Shown here one piece after another: positions 13,912 through 26,321 of a DNA stretch of 64,000 nucleotides. Source of the stretch: Monarcha castaneiventris obscurior (lineage: Eukaryota; Chordata; Aves; Passeriformes; Monarchidae). A program made the position numbers and the translations under genes. The stretch lies in contig JAMPIT010000379.1 of assembly GCA_026261815.1 (NCBI GenBank), positions 21,733,001-21,797,000 of the forward strand, given 5' to 3'. The notes below the pieces were generated by a model. The model was not told the origin of the DNA, did no database searches, and was given only the letters and a program-made list of their open reading frames with translations. Positions within the stretch are counted from its first letter, which is position 1. Each line of letters starts with the position of its first letter.

Positions 13912-14187
13912 GGAGCCGCCGCGGCGGCGAGGAAGCGAAGAAGAAGAGAAAGGTGGGAGGAAGGAGAAGGAGGCGGCAGCAGTTGTGAGGCTGCGAGCCA
14001 CGGTAAGAGCACAAAACAGAGCGTGCCGCAGCCGCTCCGGTTTGCGGTCTGGCCCGGCAGAAGCACGGCTGCCGTCCTCGCTGCTCGCCGCCGCTCGGCC
14101 GCGGGCAGCCGGGGGGGTGGGCGGTGGACGGGTGCAGTCTGCCCCTGTCACCGAGGGGCGGGGAGGAGGGGAATGGGCGTGGGGGCT

Positions 14188-14199
14188 AAAATGGCGAAG
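14188..14199 (+). promoter_or_regulatory. YY1-type motif (AAAATGGCG)
   Basis: AAAATGGCGAAG matches the AANATGGCG core bound by YY1, commonly found just downstream of CpG-island transcription starts in sense orientation. It is about 190 bases past the exon 1 donor, so it would be intronic. Single motif match only. Confidence 0.45.
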
Positions 14200-17100
14200 G
14201 GAGCTGTAGTGAGGTCTCGGTCTTTCCTTTCCGGCACTTCGACTCGTCGCACCCCTTGGGTTCTCCTGGTCGGGGGCGGCGGCTGTTGCTTCTCCCCTCC
14301 CGAAGCCCCACATGGTGCTCGGAGGATTGCTGTGTTTCCCTGCCGTCTCCCACCCTGGCTCGCGTCTGGACAGGGCTGAGGGCCTCTGGGCCCGCACCTG
14401 GCGAGGGGAGGGAGGGTCGGGGCTGTGGTGAGCCTGTGTCGCTCTGGGGCGGGGGGAGAGGGAGGGGGAGTGTCGCTGGTGTCCGGTGTCAGGCGAATAA
14501 CCTTGTTTATTCCTGTCTACGGCCTTTGCGAGGGTGACTGAGGGCTGAGTCGTGACCTGTGTCAACGCTGAGTGGATTGTGAGAGGCTTTAGTGACCAGG
14601 AGTCAGTGAGGCAGCTCCACGGCCGGCCCTGGCTTGCTCATGTGCGGGGTGAAAGCAGAGGAGAAGGATATTGTTACGTTTGAGTTCACCTTGCTTTGGT
14701 GAAGGCGGGGAGGGAGAAGGTGAGGAGGGAGCCGTGTCCCCTGCCCGGTGCGCTGCGTTCGCCCCTCTCGTTGCCTGGGCTCTCGGGCAGGGGGCACGGC
14801 CGGGTGGTTTCTGTCTCCGCTCAGGTTATATGAGCCTGCTCGTCTCTCGGGGTCCCTGTGATGGGTGTTTGGCTGAGCAGACTGAACTGAAGACCTCAAA
14901 AGACCTGTTTGTGTCGTTTATCTTTGTTTATGTTGTTGCAAAATGTTACAACTCAGTGTGTTTATTTACTTGATTTTGTTTGTAGTTGTCTTTATTTTTG
15001 GAACGATACCAATTCTCATCCCAGTTTAACTAGGATGATCTAGCTCTGCTTCCAGATCTATAAATGTTTAAACTGTACATCAAAGAGAGAAAAGGACTTA
15101 ACACCATGTAATCATTTTAATAGGAGCTCTTCGATGTTTGGGTGAAACTGTAAAAAGAGGTGTTCATATTTCAGTTGCATTTTCACAGGGCAGCTGTGTC
15201 ATAAAAAGTCATCAGGATGTTGTGCAGTGAGAAAACCTCAGGTTATGCAAGTTAAGTAATACTGACTTACTTGGGGTTGCAATCACTGCAGGTAGCTGGG
15301 TTATATATGGTCATACACATGAAAGACAGTACAGTCTTCATAGTAATAAGAGTCTACTCTTAAAATTGGTGTTCTGGTTTAATCTCTTTGCAGTATAGAA
15401 ACAAAGGGACTGTTGTTGGCTATGATAATGCTTTGCTAACTTGGAATGGTTGTTTGTTTCTTAAAAATTTTCTGTGCTGCCTTATCTGAGACCATGTTGG
15501 TCAAGGTATAGACTGAATTACTATTTCTGGTCGATTTTAATACTGATGAAGATTAAAGAAATTTACGTAGAGGAAAAATCTGAAGGTTTTTCATCGTTTT
15601 GAGAAGAATTTTGTAGCCGCAAAAGCACAGTTTACTTGGATTCATGACAAAGATGCTTTCAAGTGGGGCACCTAGAAATACTTTTGGTTGATGCTGCTTG
15701 TGAACTTATGTGTTTAGAATCCCTTTGTCACCTCTTCAATGTATATTTTGAACTATATTTTAAAGGTCTAGTCCTGTAGGTACTTCTAGCTTGAGCAACT
15801 TAGTACTCTGTAAACTTTCCCCAATGATACTGTAGAACAGTTCTCTTAAATACACAATTATACTTGAAAGCTTGAGAGCTTTGGGACTGATTTATTCTCT
15901 TGGTATGGGACACTTTGTTACCAAAAGAATATGGATTATTTCTGTTTGTAAAATAGTTTACATTTGTTGCTAAACATCAGTGAAAAAAACACTGTAAGTC
16001 AGCCAGTATGTTTTTATTAAAGGGTTTTCAATAAAGTTTAAATAATCACTTGCCTACAAGTGCTTCTTAAATCACTGGAATACTGATGGAGTTCAGAGCC
16101 AACCCCTTTTCCTGATTCTGTGGAAGCCTTGGAAGAAGGAGAAATATTTGCTGGTTTTACTGCTTTTTATTTTCCTTTTTATCTTTCAGTATGAGGTTGG
16201 AAATTTTGACAAGTTGGAATTTCTACCCACTTCCCTGTTGTTTCTCGTGAAAGAATGTGTGTGAGGAACGAGATTTCTTCTAGGTTTTGGACAGGAAGAG
16301 TCAGGAGTAAGGATTTGCCACAGGGAGTTGGTATCGCATTCAGTTTCTTCATGCTTCCTATACCATTAAAACATTAGACTTGGAAACTAAGGTGCCATAG
16401 TCAAAACATCATGACCTAAGCCATGTCTATTTATTGGAAATGGCTGCTCTTTATGCAGTTAAAGCAAACACTCATTGTTAGCTTAAAAAACCTGTACAAC
16501 CTAAATCCCCCCCCAAAAAAACCCAAGTTCATTTTGGAATTGAGTTGGGATAATGAAGTGTGAAGGCTAAGTGCAGTAATGGATGGAGTGATAAACAAAA
16601 ATAAGTGCTTGCTGCAAGCTGTCTTTAAGTGGTTCTTGTAAGTTACTTTTAGTTGTGTTAATAAGACTTTTTGTAAAGACTGAAAAGAAGGAGTGAAGTT
16701 ACTGATAAAAGTGTTACCTCTTTTAAGTGAGCTTAGTACTGCACTTGCCTACTTCTACACAGTGTAACATTCACCTGAATTAAAAAAAAAAAAGAAAAAC
16801 CTTTTCTGCCAGAAAATCAGTTGCACAGTGACTCAAAATCAGAAAAGCTGCTCCAGTGTGCCTTCATGAAAGTAGGTAAACTGGGTCTGGATTCCCCAGT
16901 TTCTATGGTAGTGTTATATTAGGCAAAAACCCTGTTATATTTGCTCTCCTTGTGAAACTTGTAAACCAGAACTGCTGAACTCTTCCTTTGAATTCTGAAG
17001 TATGCAATGCATAGTGACGCTCTTCTATAGTCTTAATTCTGTGTCCCAGTGCAGACAGTAAGAGCTGGTTATATCCAGGCCCTTCTTTCAAAGTTTGTTG

Positions 17101-20100
17101 CCATTGCATCAGTAGGCCCCTTTCTGTGTAGGTGTTCGTTCAGATTTACTGTAGTATGCTGGTGTGGTTACATAAAGTAGCCATAGCTAAGGACCATTGG
17201 ATGTTGGAGGTCTCACCTCTGTTTTCTTGAAGAAAAATAATATGGCTGGAAAGAGAAACCTCCTCTTCCTATCAGCAGGAGTTGGGAGTGTCCAGAAGAG
17301 GCATTCCAAAGGCTTGTAAAAAAGAACAAGTCTTAGAGTGGTGCACCCTCTTTCCCTGCCCTACCCCCTCCCCCATAGAACACTGACAGTTTTTGCTAAA
17401 ATTTGCTATGATATTTTTAAGAGAGAGTAAGAGGGAGTTTTTGTTTTTAATTGCTTTTTAGTGAAAAGCTCTAATTACTGCTTCTTGGGGTATTTGCTGG
17501 GTTTGAGGACCTGCTAGTTTAACCAGAAGCGTATTTCAGTTTAGCTCTGTTTTGCAAGTGTAGTGTTGCTTTACAGAGAAACACTGGAGATTCCAGGGAA
17601 GCCATCAGCTCTCAGAGTGGTTATAGATGTCAGAATTGTTTACAGGGGACTGTGCTAGGTTTTTGTGGGGTTTTTTTTTTTTAATTTCTTAGCATTGCGG
17701 GGGAAGTATGTCAGGAAAACCTTTAGGTTTCTGTTACATATAGGTCTTTCTAATCATTGCACATATAGTAAGAAGAAATTAATCATTGCAGGTTTACATG
17801 ACTGTACTGCTATAGCAGGCTATGTATGGCGAAGAAACAATTATATTTTAATTCCTCTCCCCTCAGTCAGTGTTGAGGATTGTGTAAACTGTTAATCTAA
17901 TGTACAGTTTGATGATTTAGTACTGTCAAAAAATCACTTTTAAAATCCTGTTAAAAGAGAATATGTCTTTGGATTTAATGTATAAATTCTACTGATTTTG
18001 AAGAGTCAACTGAGATTTACTGAGCTGGTTGTGTTACTTTATAAAGGCTTTTGACTAAAATAAAGTCATCAATAAAATTGGAGTGAAGCATGTGTGTAAC
18101 AACAGACTACGTTTCTGGGTTTTTATTAATCACCATTTTTCTTCTCGTTGGAATATGTTAGATATGCTTATGTTCTGCTTTAAGTGGGTAATGTCTGAGT
18201 ATACTTAAATGTAACCAGTTAACAACATGAAGAAGACTTTTTTTCAAATAGAATTATCTGTTACACAGTAGGACAATCTCTTGATTTGTCTTATGTGTAA
18301 ATGACATTGAGAATGCAAGTGCCTGTTAGTAACTGACCACTCAAGTAGTTCAAACAGCACAGAATTCCTCCTATCTACTTTTATTCCATTAGGATTTTAG
18401 ACTTATTTTGCAGGAAATTGTTTTGGAGATAGAAGAAAGCAATTTAAAAACTTAAGAGGAAGTCAGATTCTAAAGATAAGCAGCAAAATAATTCTGGTTT
18501 ATGGGTTTAAATATCTTCACCTTGCAGCCTGAAGTGGGCAGAGGAGAGCTCTCATCTGTGCTTCTGCAAGCATAGATAGCAGTAAACAGGATACTCTGCA
18601 CACATTTCTCATTACTGGGTTTTTAACTCACATCTTCTGCTGTGAGCTCTAAATGGAGCAGGAGATTAGCAGAAGAATCCTTTAAAAAAGGAGGCAACTA
18701 AAAACTTTTTATCTGTTCCTCATATAGGTGGGTGAAAAATATAAGAGAACTTTGGTTTGTATGTGCATTTCAAGGTGGCCAGCAATTTCTCAGTATAAAT
18801 CAAATCAAATGATTTGTAGTTTTAGAATGAGGTAAACAGGAAAGATAAAGTTGATAATCTGTAAAATTGCACAATATGCTTTGGCATCAGAACTGAAAAA
18901 ATAACACATGTCCAGTTTTGAAACACAGTGCTCTGTTAGTTCTTGAGAAATTCGGAAAGATTTTTTTGTTTGTTATTTGTAAGGATGAACTAAAACTGCC
19001 AAAGAGATACCTTAGTCTTGAAAGCTAGCCTTGTTTTTACTAACTAATGTACCAAATTACATACATACTACTCTCTTGCATCTCCTGGCATCTATGATGA
19101 CATAAAATTATATTTGTAAACATAACAATCAAAAAGCAAAATAAAATATAAGAGGAAAGCTCAATAAAAGATGATGAGTAATAGGATTGACAAACTTCCC
19201 TTTTCCCCTCAGGTTAAAAGTGTGGAAGCTGCTTCTTAAATTTCAGTTCCTTTTTTTCCTCCATTCTTGGCACAGTTTATTTTCCACTTCCAGCTATCTT
19301 CCTGCAGTGTTATATTTTAAAAAAATGATCACTTTTCTTGCTTAGTAGCTGAAAAGATTTTGGGCTTAAAAAAAAAAAGGAAAAAAATATGTATCTTGAC
19401 TTTAAGATGCCAGTTACAAGGACAGGAAAAATTCAGTTAGTGTTGAAAATCTGGTGGAAGACTGATATCTGTGTGTCATTCCAAAATAAAATAAATCACT
19501 GGCTGAATGTCTTGTAAGAGATTGCTGACAAAATGTTTTCACGGGATGGTGAGTTAAACCACACTATCAAGGGAATAGCTATGGGAAAGGAAACTAGTTG
19601 GAGTCTTAGTTCATAACGTGATAAAAAGTCTTCTGCTAATGAACTGGCAGAATCTTTAGGTAGCGAAATTATTTATTGAGTAATGAAAGTTGAACCTTGA
19701 GATGGAAATAACAGTGGCTAGTGTAATATTTGGTGATAGGTACATTTTTTGTGTTAACATAGGAGACCTAATGTGTGTTGGAAAGAGCAGCAACTATTCC
19801 TCAAAATGAGGTGTAATGAAGTATTTGTTAACAAGAATCAAATGTAGTTAATTGTTTTATGAAAATGTCCCATCAGGAATGGAGTAAAAAACGGAATGTT
19901 GGAACGTATTCAGAGTATAACATATATGAGCTTATGTGCTATTTTTATATTACTTACGTAAGCATATTTGTTACTATTCTTTGGTAAATGGTTTTGGGAA
20001 TCTCCTAGCTTTAGCTCTTTTAGAAATTGACTGGTTTCTTTCTTTTTTGTATTGTCTTTGATCCGGAAAAAATAACTGATTGAGGAGAAAACTATCAGAG

Positions 20101-23100
20101 TAGTGCAGCTTCTGTGCTAATAAAATGAAAATTGATAACTTTTAGCATTAAAAAAAAAGAGAAGAGAGGCCTCTGGCAGAGGCCCACAGAAGCTCAAATA
20201 TGAAATATATTAAATATAAATATAAATTCCAGCCTATGCTTTTAAGCCTGTGTCATACAGCTAAACAAGGAGATGTTAGAGCGCACTTCAGAAGTTGAGG
20301 AGGGTAGTCTATGAAGAAGTGATTCTTACACCATTCAGTTGAGATTGACTGATGTGTGATTCAAAATAAGGAATAAATTGTTATACAGACAAGGAGAAAA
20401 TCCATTGTTAAGAAAGAGGGATTTTAATATAAAAGATCATACAGACTGTACTTTACTGCATAAACTAAATTTTAAAATATTTTCTAACGGCAAGTTAGTC
20501 TAGACTGCCCACTGTAGCCTTTCTTGGTTATAGTTTGTTTATGTTTTGGTTTTGTGTTTTTTTTTTTTTAATAGAACTGTCAGGGACAGCTTCCTTTCAG
20601 AGTTGGTTGCTGTTCTTGTCTCTTTTGTATAAATCTGCTATGCTGCTTGCTTCAGTTGCAAAGCTTTAAAGGCCGTAAGAAATCAAAATTGATTAAATAA
20701 ATCTGTATTAGCAGAGACATTCACTTTGGGCTTATTTTCCTGTATAGTTGGACATTTTGTGTTTCAGTCTCTCCCTGATAACAGAGGGGAACTAAGAACA
20801 TTTTTCCAGATGTTTATTGATACTACACAGCTTAAAAACTAGTGGTTTCAAAGGTTGATGTAGAAGATGTAGGAATTGACTAAGGAATAAAACAGACAAT
20901 GCCATCATGCCACTGTTTATGTGCACAGTGCATTCCTAGCTTGAATGAATGCTTTGTGCATTTTTTCAACTTTTCCATGCTCTGCCCTGTCTTAAAAGCT
21001 GTACAGTATGACTGGAGAAAGTACAAAAAAGGACAGCAAGTGGAGGAGAGATTCATATGTAAGAAGACTTAAAGAATGACTAAGGGTTTTTAATCTTCTT
21101 CAGGCTGAAGGCCTGTGTGTTGACCATATCATGCAGGTGTATGTTTTGTGGGTAAAAGATGCTGGAGATGCTTTTCTCTTGCTTGTCTTTCCTCTAATAT
21201 GTACCCTCACAAGTCCCTCAAAAATCATCCTGAATTAGGAAATAACTTTCACATCCTTCAGTGGGAAGCTGGATGGTCTTTTCTGTGCACTTTTTGTAGC
21301 CACCTGATTTCAAGGCAGTGTTGCTCTCAAGAATAAGCTGTTAATAATTTTAAGTTTTATAACTCAGTCTTTAGCTTTTCACTAGAAAGGATACTGACCT
21401 TCGTGAGAGTGTGTTTTCTTTCACTTTTGCTATTTTAATGATATGTTAAATATAATATGCAGTGTATTCTTGTGGCCCTTGAGAAGTCAAGCTTTGGGCC
21501 CTTCTGGTAAGACTCATGTTTTATTAATTTTCGTGTTCTCAACCTTTGATTTTTTTTTTGTAGTTAAATTTTGGAATCAGATTAACTCAGATTAAAATTG
21601 GATTGGAAAATAATTAGCGGAAACAGACAACTCTTTGTTTTAAGAAGTGAGAATTATTCATCAGCTTGGAGCCTTAGTTAGGATCAGGTTGAATTCTTTA
21701 GCCCTATAGAGACTGAAGGGCTGTTTGTGAAAAAGTAAGTGACAATGAATGGGCTGAATGCTCTCAGGTAGCAGTAGGTAAGATTAGTGCAGTCTGTGAC
21801 TGGAAGTAGGACAGACATGTTTTAACATTGCTGAGATTGACAACTGGAAAGAGCCTTGCATAGCACTTGTAAAAAATCAAATATTCAGAGAAAAGAGAGT
21901 GAGAACATGCAGTGAATTCTACTTACACCTCTTTGAGCTATTTTTTGAGATAAAGTTGCTGGTGAGAGGTGGATCACATCAAATGTCTTACTGACAAAAA
22001 TTGTGCAAAACCCTGCCTCTTTCTCATAACACCGAGTAGGCTTCTCTTCCCCTCTTTGAATTGTTGTTTTTTATGACTTACCAAAACAATGGGGAGGCTG
22101 GGTAACTATTTTGTGGGGCAATATTAATGTATTTCCCGTTATTGGTATTCCTTAGTCACCTATTTGATATCCCATAAAAACAAAGTGGGGATGGGGATGT
22201 AACAGTAACAGCAGCACTCTTGGTTAACATCTTTAAAGTTGTTGCATGTTTGCTAATTTTGCTGTGGCTGCAGTAGAGATGTGTTTACACCAGTCAAAGC
22301 TATTGTTACTAATAAGGTGCTGCTGACAGGCATGAATTCCTGCGAGTGGATTTTATAAGCTATCTGGGCACTCTTGGTATGTGCTCAGGCTCTCCGCCTG
22401 TTTGGAAGCTCACACTTCTCCATTTTCCATGTTGTTAAAATAGGTTACCTATACAGTTTAATATGGAAGTGCCTGTATGTAACTAGGGTGAAGTGTCATG
22501 TTTGCAGTGTAGGCACACTAGAATCTGCCCATATTCAAACAATCTATCTTAATATATTGCATTACATTGCTCTTGATGCAAGTCTAATGAGCAATAATTT
22601 TTACCAAGTGTTAGGATTATTCATAACAGAAGACAACCCAGAATGACTTGTGTAGCTAGCCTATTACATGTTCTAGCAGATATGAGAACTGCTTAGTTAA
22701 ATATTAGCATTAAGGAGAAAATATTCTCCCCTGATTTCTTGACATGAGTGTTGGCCTTTAACTACCATTGTTCTGTTTGAGAAACCCGGAAGTTGTTTAC
22801 TCTGTTTCACTGTATGTGTGTTTTTATCTGTAATACACAGAGGAGGCATTGTGATATTTTTCATTATTTGACATTGTGGTAGGACCTAGAAGCATTACTG
22901 TGATTAAGATTCACTAGCAATGCGTACTGTAAATATTTTGCTGTAAGTTGCTCTGTAGCAGGGGACTAGGTTTTGTACAGACTTTTCTTACAATTCTTTG
23001 CTTCATGTGCTGTTCTAGACCTTTTTTACTTGTAGTAGAAAAGGCACTATGCACTGCTGCAGGTCAGACTGATTCAGAGCTTTCTGTTGTGTTTGTGTAG

Positions 23101-23794
23101 CTTTTGAGTCAGGCAGTGTAGTGAGCTTGAGCTCATGCTGCAGCCCTTGGCTCAGCAAGCACATGAAAGTTTGTCTCTTTCCTCTGCTATGCTATTGAAC
23201 TTTGTGAAACTGATGGAAACTTAGCGTTTCAGGGGATATTACTTCTCAGTTTATTTTAACTGAATCTGCTGGTGAACAGATTCACTTAGAGGGATGGAGA
23301 TGAAAGAAAGAGGGGGAAGAGGCAGGTGGACAGTATGAGTCATGCATGTGATTTTTGCTTGGGAAAACAAGGCTAAAAAGGTCCAAGTATAAGGCAGAAC
23401 AGAACAGGCAGATGTGTGCAGTGGAATCATAGTCATTTGTCTGGGCCTCTTGCATAACACTCAGAAATACAGTTTTTTGTAAACTTCTGTAATGGTACTA
23501 TATTTTTCCTTACACCCTAATAAGAGGCGGGTAATATGTTATAGATAATGCACAGATCAGTTCTGCAGCATTTGTAACGATGGTCAGTGAATGTGCTTGA
23601 AAAAATGCAGAAAATATTTTTTGTATATAGCTTGCTCTCCATATCAATAGGAGTAGATGATTTGGTTTCTGAGGTGGAGGGTTGGAAAATGCATATATCT
23701 TGGCTTAAGAAAATTAAATACAGTAGTATTTATATCAGACCCGGTATGAATGTTAGAATTTGTCCAAAGGAGGAGTAGAGACTTAGGAGGAGCA

Positions 23795-24086
23795 GCTCAG
23801 GATACTGTGTTTTTTCCACTTAGAGAAGACGAAACGGAGAGGTGACGTCATTGCTGTCTACAACTTCCATATGATGGGGAACAGATAAGGAGGTGCTGAT
23901 CTTCTGGTGTCCAGTGATAGGAAATTGCTTAAAACTGTTTTGGGAAAGTCCCAGTTGGTTAACAAGAAGAAGTTCTCCCCTGAATCATGGAATGGTGTAT
24001 ATTGGAAAGGATCTCAAAAGTTGGGTCAAGCACTGATACAAGCTCCCCAGGGAAGTGGTCATGGCCCCAAGCTGTCAGTCTTCAAG
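23795..24086 (+). mobile_element. CR1 LINE, upstream half of an interrupted copy
   Basis: Plus-strand CR1 3' region. Blocks line up with the usual CR1 order: GAGAAGACGAAACGGAGAGG, GACGTCATTGCTGTCTACAAC, CCCCAGGGAAGTGG, and CTGTCAGTCTTCAAG. The element stops at 24086, where an opposite-strand CR1 begins. The expected next CR1 block appears only at 25317, so this copy was split by an insertion. At 23982-24020 there is a further short piece that looks like a CR1 3' tail in reverse orientation, itself interrupting this copy. Confidence 0.8.
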
Positions 24087-25316
24087 AATAAAATAGAATA
24101 TAACATTTCAATTGGCAGGGACCTACGATGATGATCTAGTCCACCTGCCTGAGCAGTTCAGAGCTGACAGCAAGGTAAACTGTGTTGTTAAGGGCATTGT
24201 CTGAATGTCTCTTAAACACTGACAGGCCTGGGGCACAGACCACCTCTCTAAGAAACCTGATACAGTGTTTGACCCCCTTCTCAGTGAAGAAGTACTTTCT
24301 AATGTCAGGTCTGAACTTCCCCTGACTCAATGTTGAACCATTCCTACACTGTCCTGTCACTGAATATCCGGGAGAGGTTATCAGTGCCTCTCTCCCCAGT
24401 TTCCAATCTGCAGACTTGCTGCTGGAGCATTCATCTCCAGTATCTAGATCAGTGGTAAAAATACTGAACAGGGCAGGCCCTGGAATTGACCCTTGAGGAG
24501 CACCACTGGGGCAGGCCACCAGTCAGATGTAGTCTCATTTGGTACAGCCCTTTGAGCTCTGCCCTTCAGACAGTACTTCACTGAGCATACCATGAACCTG
24601 TTTATCCCATGGTTGGACAACTTGTCCAGACTGATGTTGTGAGGAACAGTATCAAAAGTCTTGCTAAAGTCCAGCGCTATATCTGCCACCTTCCCTTCAT
24701 CCACAAGGTCGGTGGCCTTATCCTAGAAAAATATAAAATTAAACAGGATCATTTCATGATCACACCGGCCAAGACAGCAACCTACCATCACATCCCCCTC
24801 AAGTCCTTCTTTATTCACAAGGAGCAAGTTGGGGAGGGCATAATTTCTAATTGGCTCACTGAGTATGTGTGACAAGAAGTTATCTCCTACGGGCTTCAAG
24901 AAGGTTTCCAAGACTTCTTCATCCCAGTGGTGCGGTGCTTCTTAATGGAAGTCTTTCATAAGGGCAAGGGCTACAAATTCAGGGATTTCCCATAAATTGC
25001 CTGTAGAATAACTCATCAATTTTTATATGCTGGCCGGAGTATCAGTAGAAGACACCCGCTGCAACAGCTCCTTTTTTTCCATCCCCCTCATCCTCTCTCA
25101 GGGGCTCTCAATCATGTCATCACTAAACTGTAAGGGCTGTGCAGTCAAACCCTCCCTCACATACAGTGCAATTCCTCCACCTTACCTGCTCTGCCTGCTG
25201 CTCCTGAACAGCCTGTGGCTTTCCATCCCAGTGCTCCAGCCATGGGACTCATTCCCCTGAGTCTTACAAACCCCAATGATACCATAGCCCTGGGAACTGA
25301 CTGATCCATCCTGTTT
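24087..25316 (-). mobile_element. CR1 LINE with endonuclease and reverse-transcriptase remnants (minus strand)
   Basis: Read on the minus strand, the element runs from endonuclease fragments (about 25310-24723) through a reverse-transcriptase fragment (24704-24444) to a CR1 3' UTR (about 24440-24087). Diagnostic peptides are NKEGLEGDV and CDHEM, the C-terminal endonuclease region usually read as SDHEM, and then LDFSKTFDTVPHN and PQGSIPGPALF, which belong to the reverse transcriptase. Frames are broken and the part between endonuclease and reverse transcriptase is deleted, so it is dead. The 3' end abuts the upstream half of another CR1 at 24086/24087. Confidence 0.85.
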
Positions 25317-25440
25317 AGGAAGTGTTCAGACAGTGCTCTTAGATATATTGTTTAACTTTTATGTTGCACTATGTGGAGTCAGGAGTTGGATGAGATGATC
25401 CTTGGGGGTCTCTTCCATCTCAGGATGTCCTGTGTTTTAA
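25317..25440 (+). mobile_element. CR1 LINE, downstream half of the interrupted copy
   Basis: Begins AGGAAGTGTTCAGACAGTGC, which is the CR1 block that should follow the CTGTCAGTCTTCAAG block ending at 24086. It continues to GGAGTTGGATGAGATGATCC and the diverged 3' tail. Together with 23795-24086 it makes one plus-strand CR1 3' end. Confidence 0.8.
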
Positions 25441-26039
25441 GAAGAGTTACAGTTTGCTTTCCAGTTCAGTTGTCTGTTGGTCTGCTGTAGGGTTGGCAAC
25501 TTGGAACTTAGTAACAAAATATTTACGATGTATCAGGGATGTTGAAGTATCACTGGAGAAGTTGTTGGTTTACTGTCAGGGAGAACTAATGCCTTGTCTT
25601 ATTGCCAAGGCCTCATGAGCTTTGGAGGAAGAGAGTGCAGAAGCTGTAATCCTACTCTTGTGAAAGCAGATCCTGAGGAAGCCACTACTAAATCTATACC
25701 CAGCAATATGTACTGTGGGCTTGGCAAAAATATGAGAAATTAAATGCTCCTATATCCCTGATTGTTTTGGCTGGTCTGAAGATTCACTCCCGAAAGTATG
25801 TTGATGAAAACAGAAAATATGAGGATATTCTCATAGCTTTCTTCTCCTTTGTTTTGTTGGAGTACTAATTAACAAATTTGGGTCCTTTTCCAGCCCTCTC
25901 AGCCTCAAGTAATTCTCATTTTTTTGGGGAATACTTGTAAGTTGTTCTTAGATAAAGGAGTGAGGGATATTGTCAGTTGAAGATGGTTTTTGTAGTACTT
26001 TTGTGTTTTAAAAGGAGAAGCAAAACATTCTGCTGGCAG

Positions 26040-26321
26040 AAGATGATCTGGGGGTCCTGGTGGACATGAGGTTGAAAATGATACAGCAATATGCCATGGG
26101 GGCAAAGATGGTGACTGGTTCCTGGGCTGCATTAGACAAAGAATCTCCATCAGGTTGAGGAAGGTGGTCCTTCCCTTTTATTCAGCACTGGTGATGAGGT
26201 CACACCTGGAGTGCTGTGCCCAGTGCTGGGCTCCTCAGTACAGGGGAGATGTGGATGTGCTGCAGAGAGTTTAATTAAGGGCCATCAAGATGATTAAGGC
26301 ACTGGAGCATCTCTGCTTTGA
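26040..26321 (+). mobile_element. CR1 LINE, reverse-transcriptase C-terminal fragment
   Basis: Matches the CR1 ORF2 stretch after the catalytic core, with blocks such as CTGGGGGTCCTGGTGGACAT, GGGCTGCATTAGAC, CACACCTGGAGTGCTGTGCC and GGGCCATCAAGATGATTAAG. It ends abruptly at about 26321 without a 3' UTR, so it is an internal fragment. Frames are interrupted and it is not a gene. Confidence 0.85.

Larger units (their letters stand above)
13800..14002 (+). other. WWP1: WWP1 exon 1, 5' UTR (5' boundary uncertain)
   Basis: The 3' end is placed at 14002 because the next bases are GTAAGAG, a near-consensus donor, within the CpG island. No frame here continues into the coding exons, so the exon is non-coding leader. 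The start is only a guess: nothing marks the transcription start and it could lie several hundred bases upstream. Two short upstream ORFs lie within it. Further non-coding exons in intron 1 cannot be excluded. Confidence 0.6.
13010..14520 (+). promoter_or_regulatory. WWP1: CpG island, probable WWP1 promoter
   Basis: Base composition changes abruptly from AT-rich to strongly GC- and CpG-rich at about 13010 and fades after about 14500. It is the only such island in the window. GC-box-like GGGGCGGG motifs occur near 13087, 14157 and 14446, and I see no TATA box, which fits a dispersed housekeeping-type promoter. It lies directly upstream of a good splice donor at 14003 and is the only plausible start for the gene whose coding exons begin at 35743. 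Long open frames here in several phases, such as 13055-14209, come from low stop-codon density in GC-rich DNA. The exact transcription start cannot be read from sequence. An island this size could also fire in the antisense direction. Confidence 0.85.

Noticed and set aside
13055..14209. 384-codon open frame, with other long frames on both strands in the CpG island
   Set aside because: GC-rich DNA has few stop codons. The peptide is Arg/Ala/Gly/Pro-rich low complexity, several frames are open at once, and no domain is visible.
24136..24911. Minus-strand frames with reverse-transcriptase and endonuclease motifs as a host gene
   Set aside because: They are broken CR1 ORF2 pieces followed by a CR1 3' UTR, so they are annotated as a mobile element.
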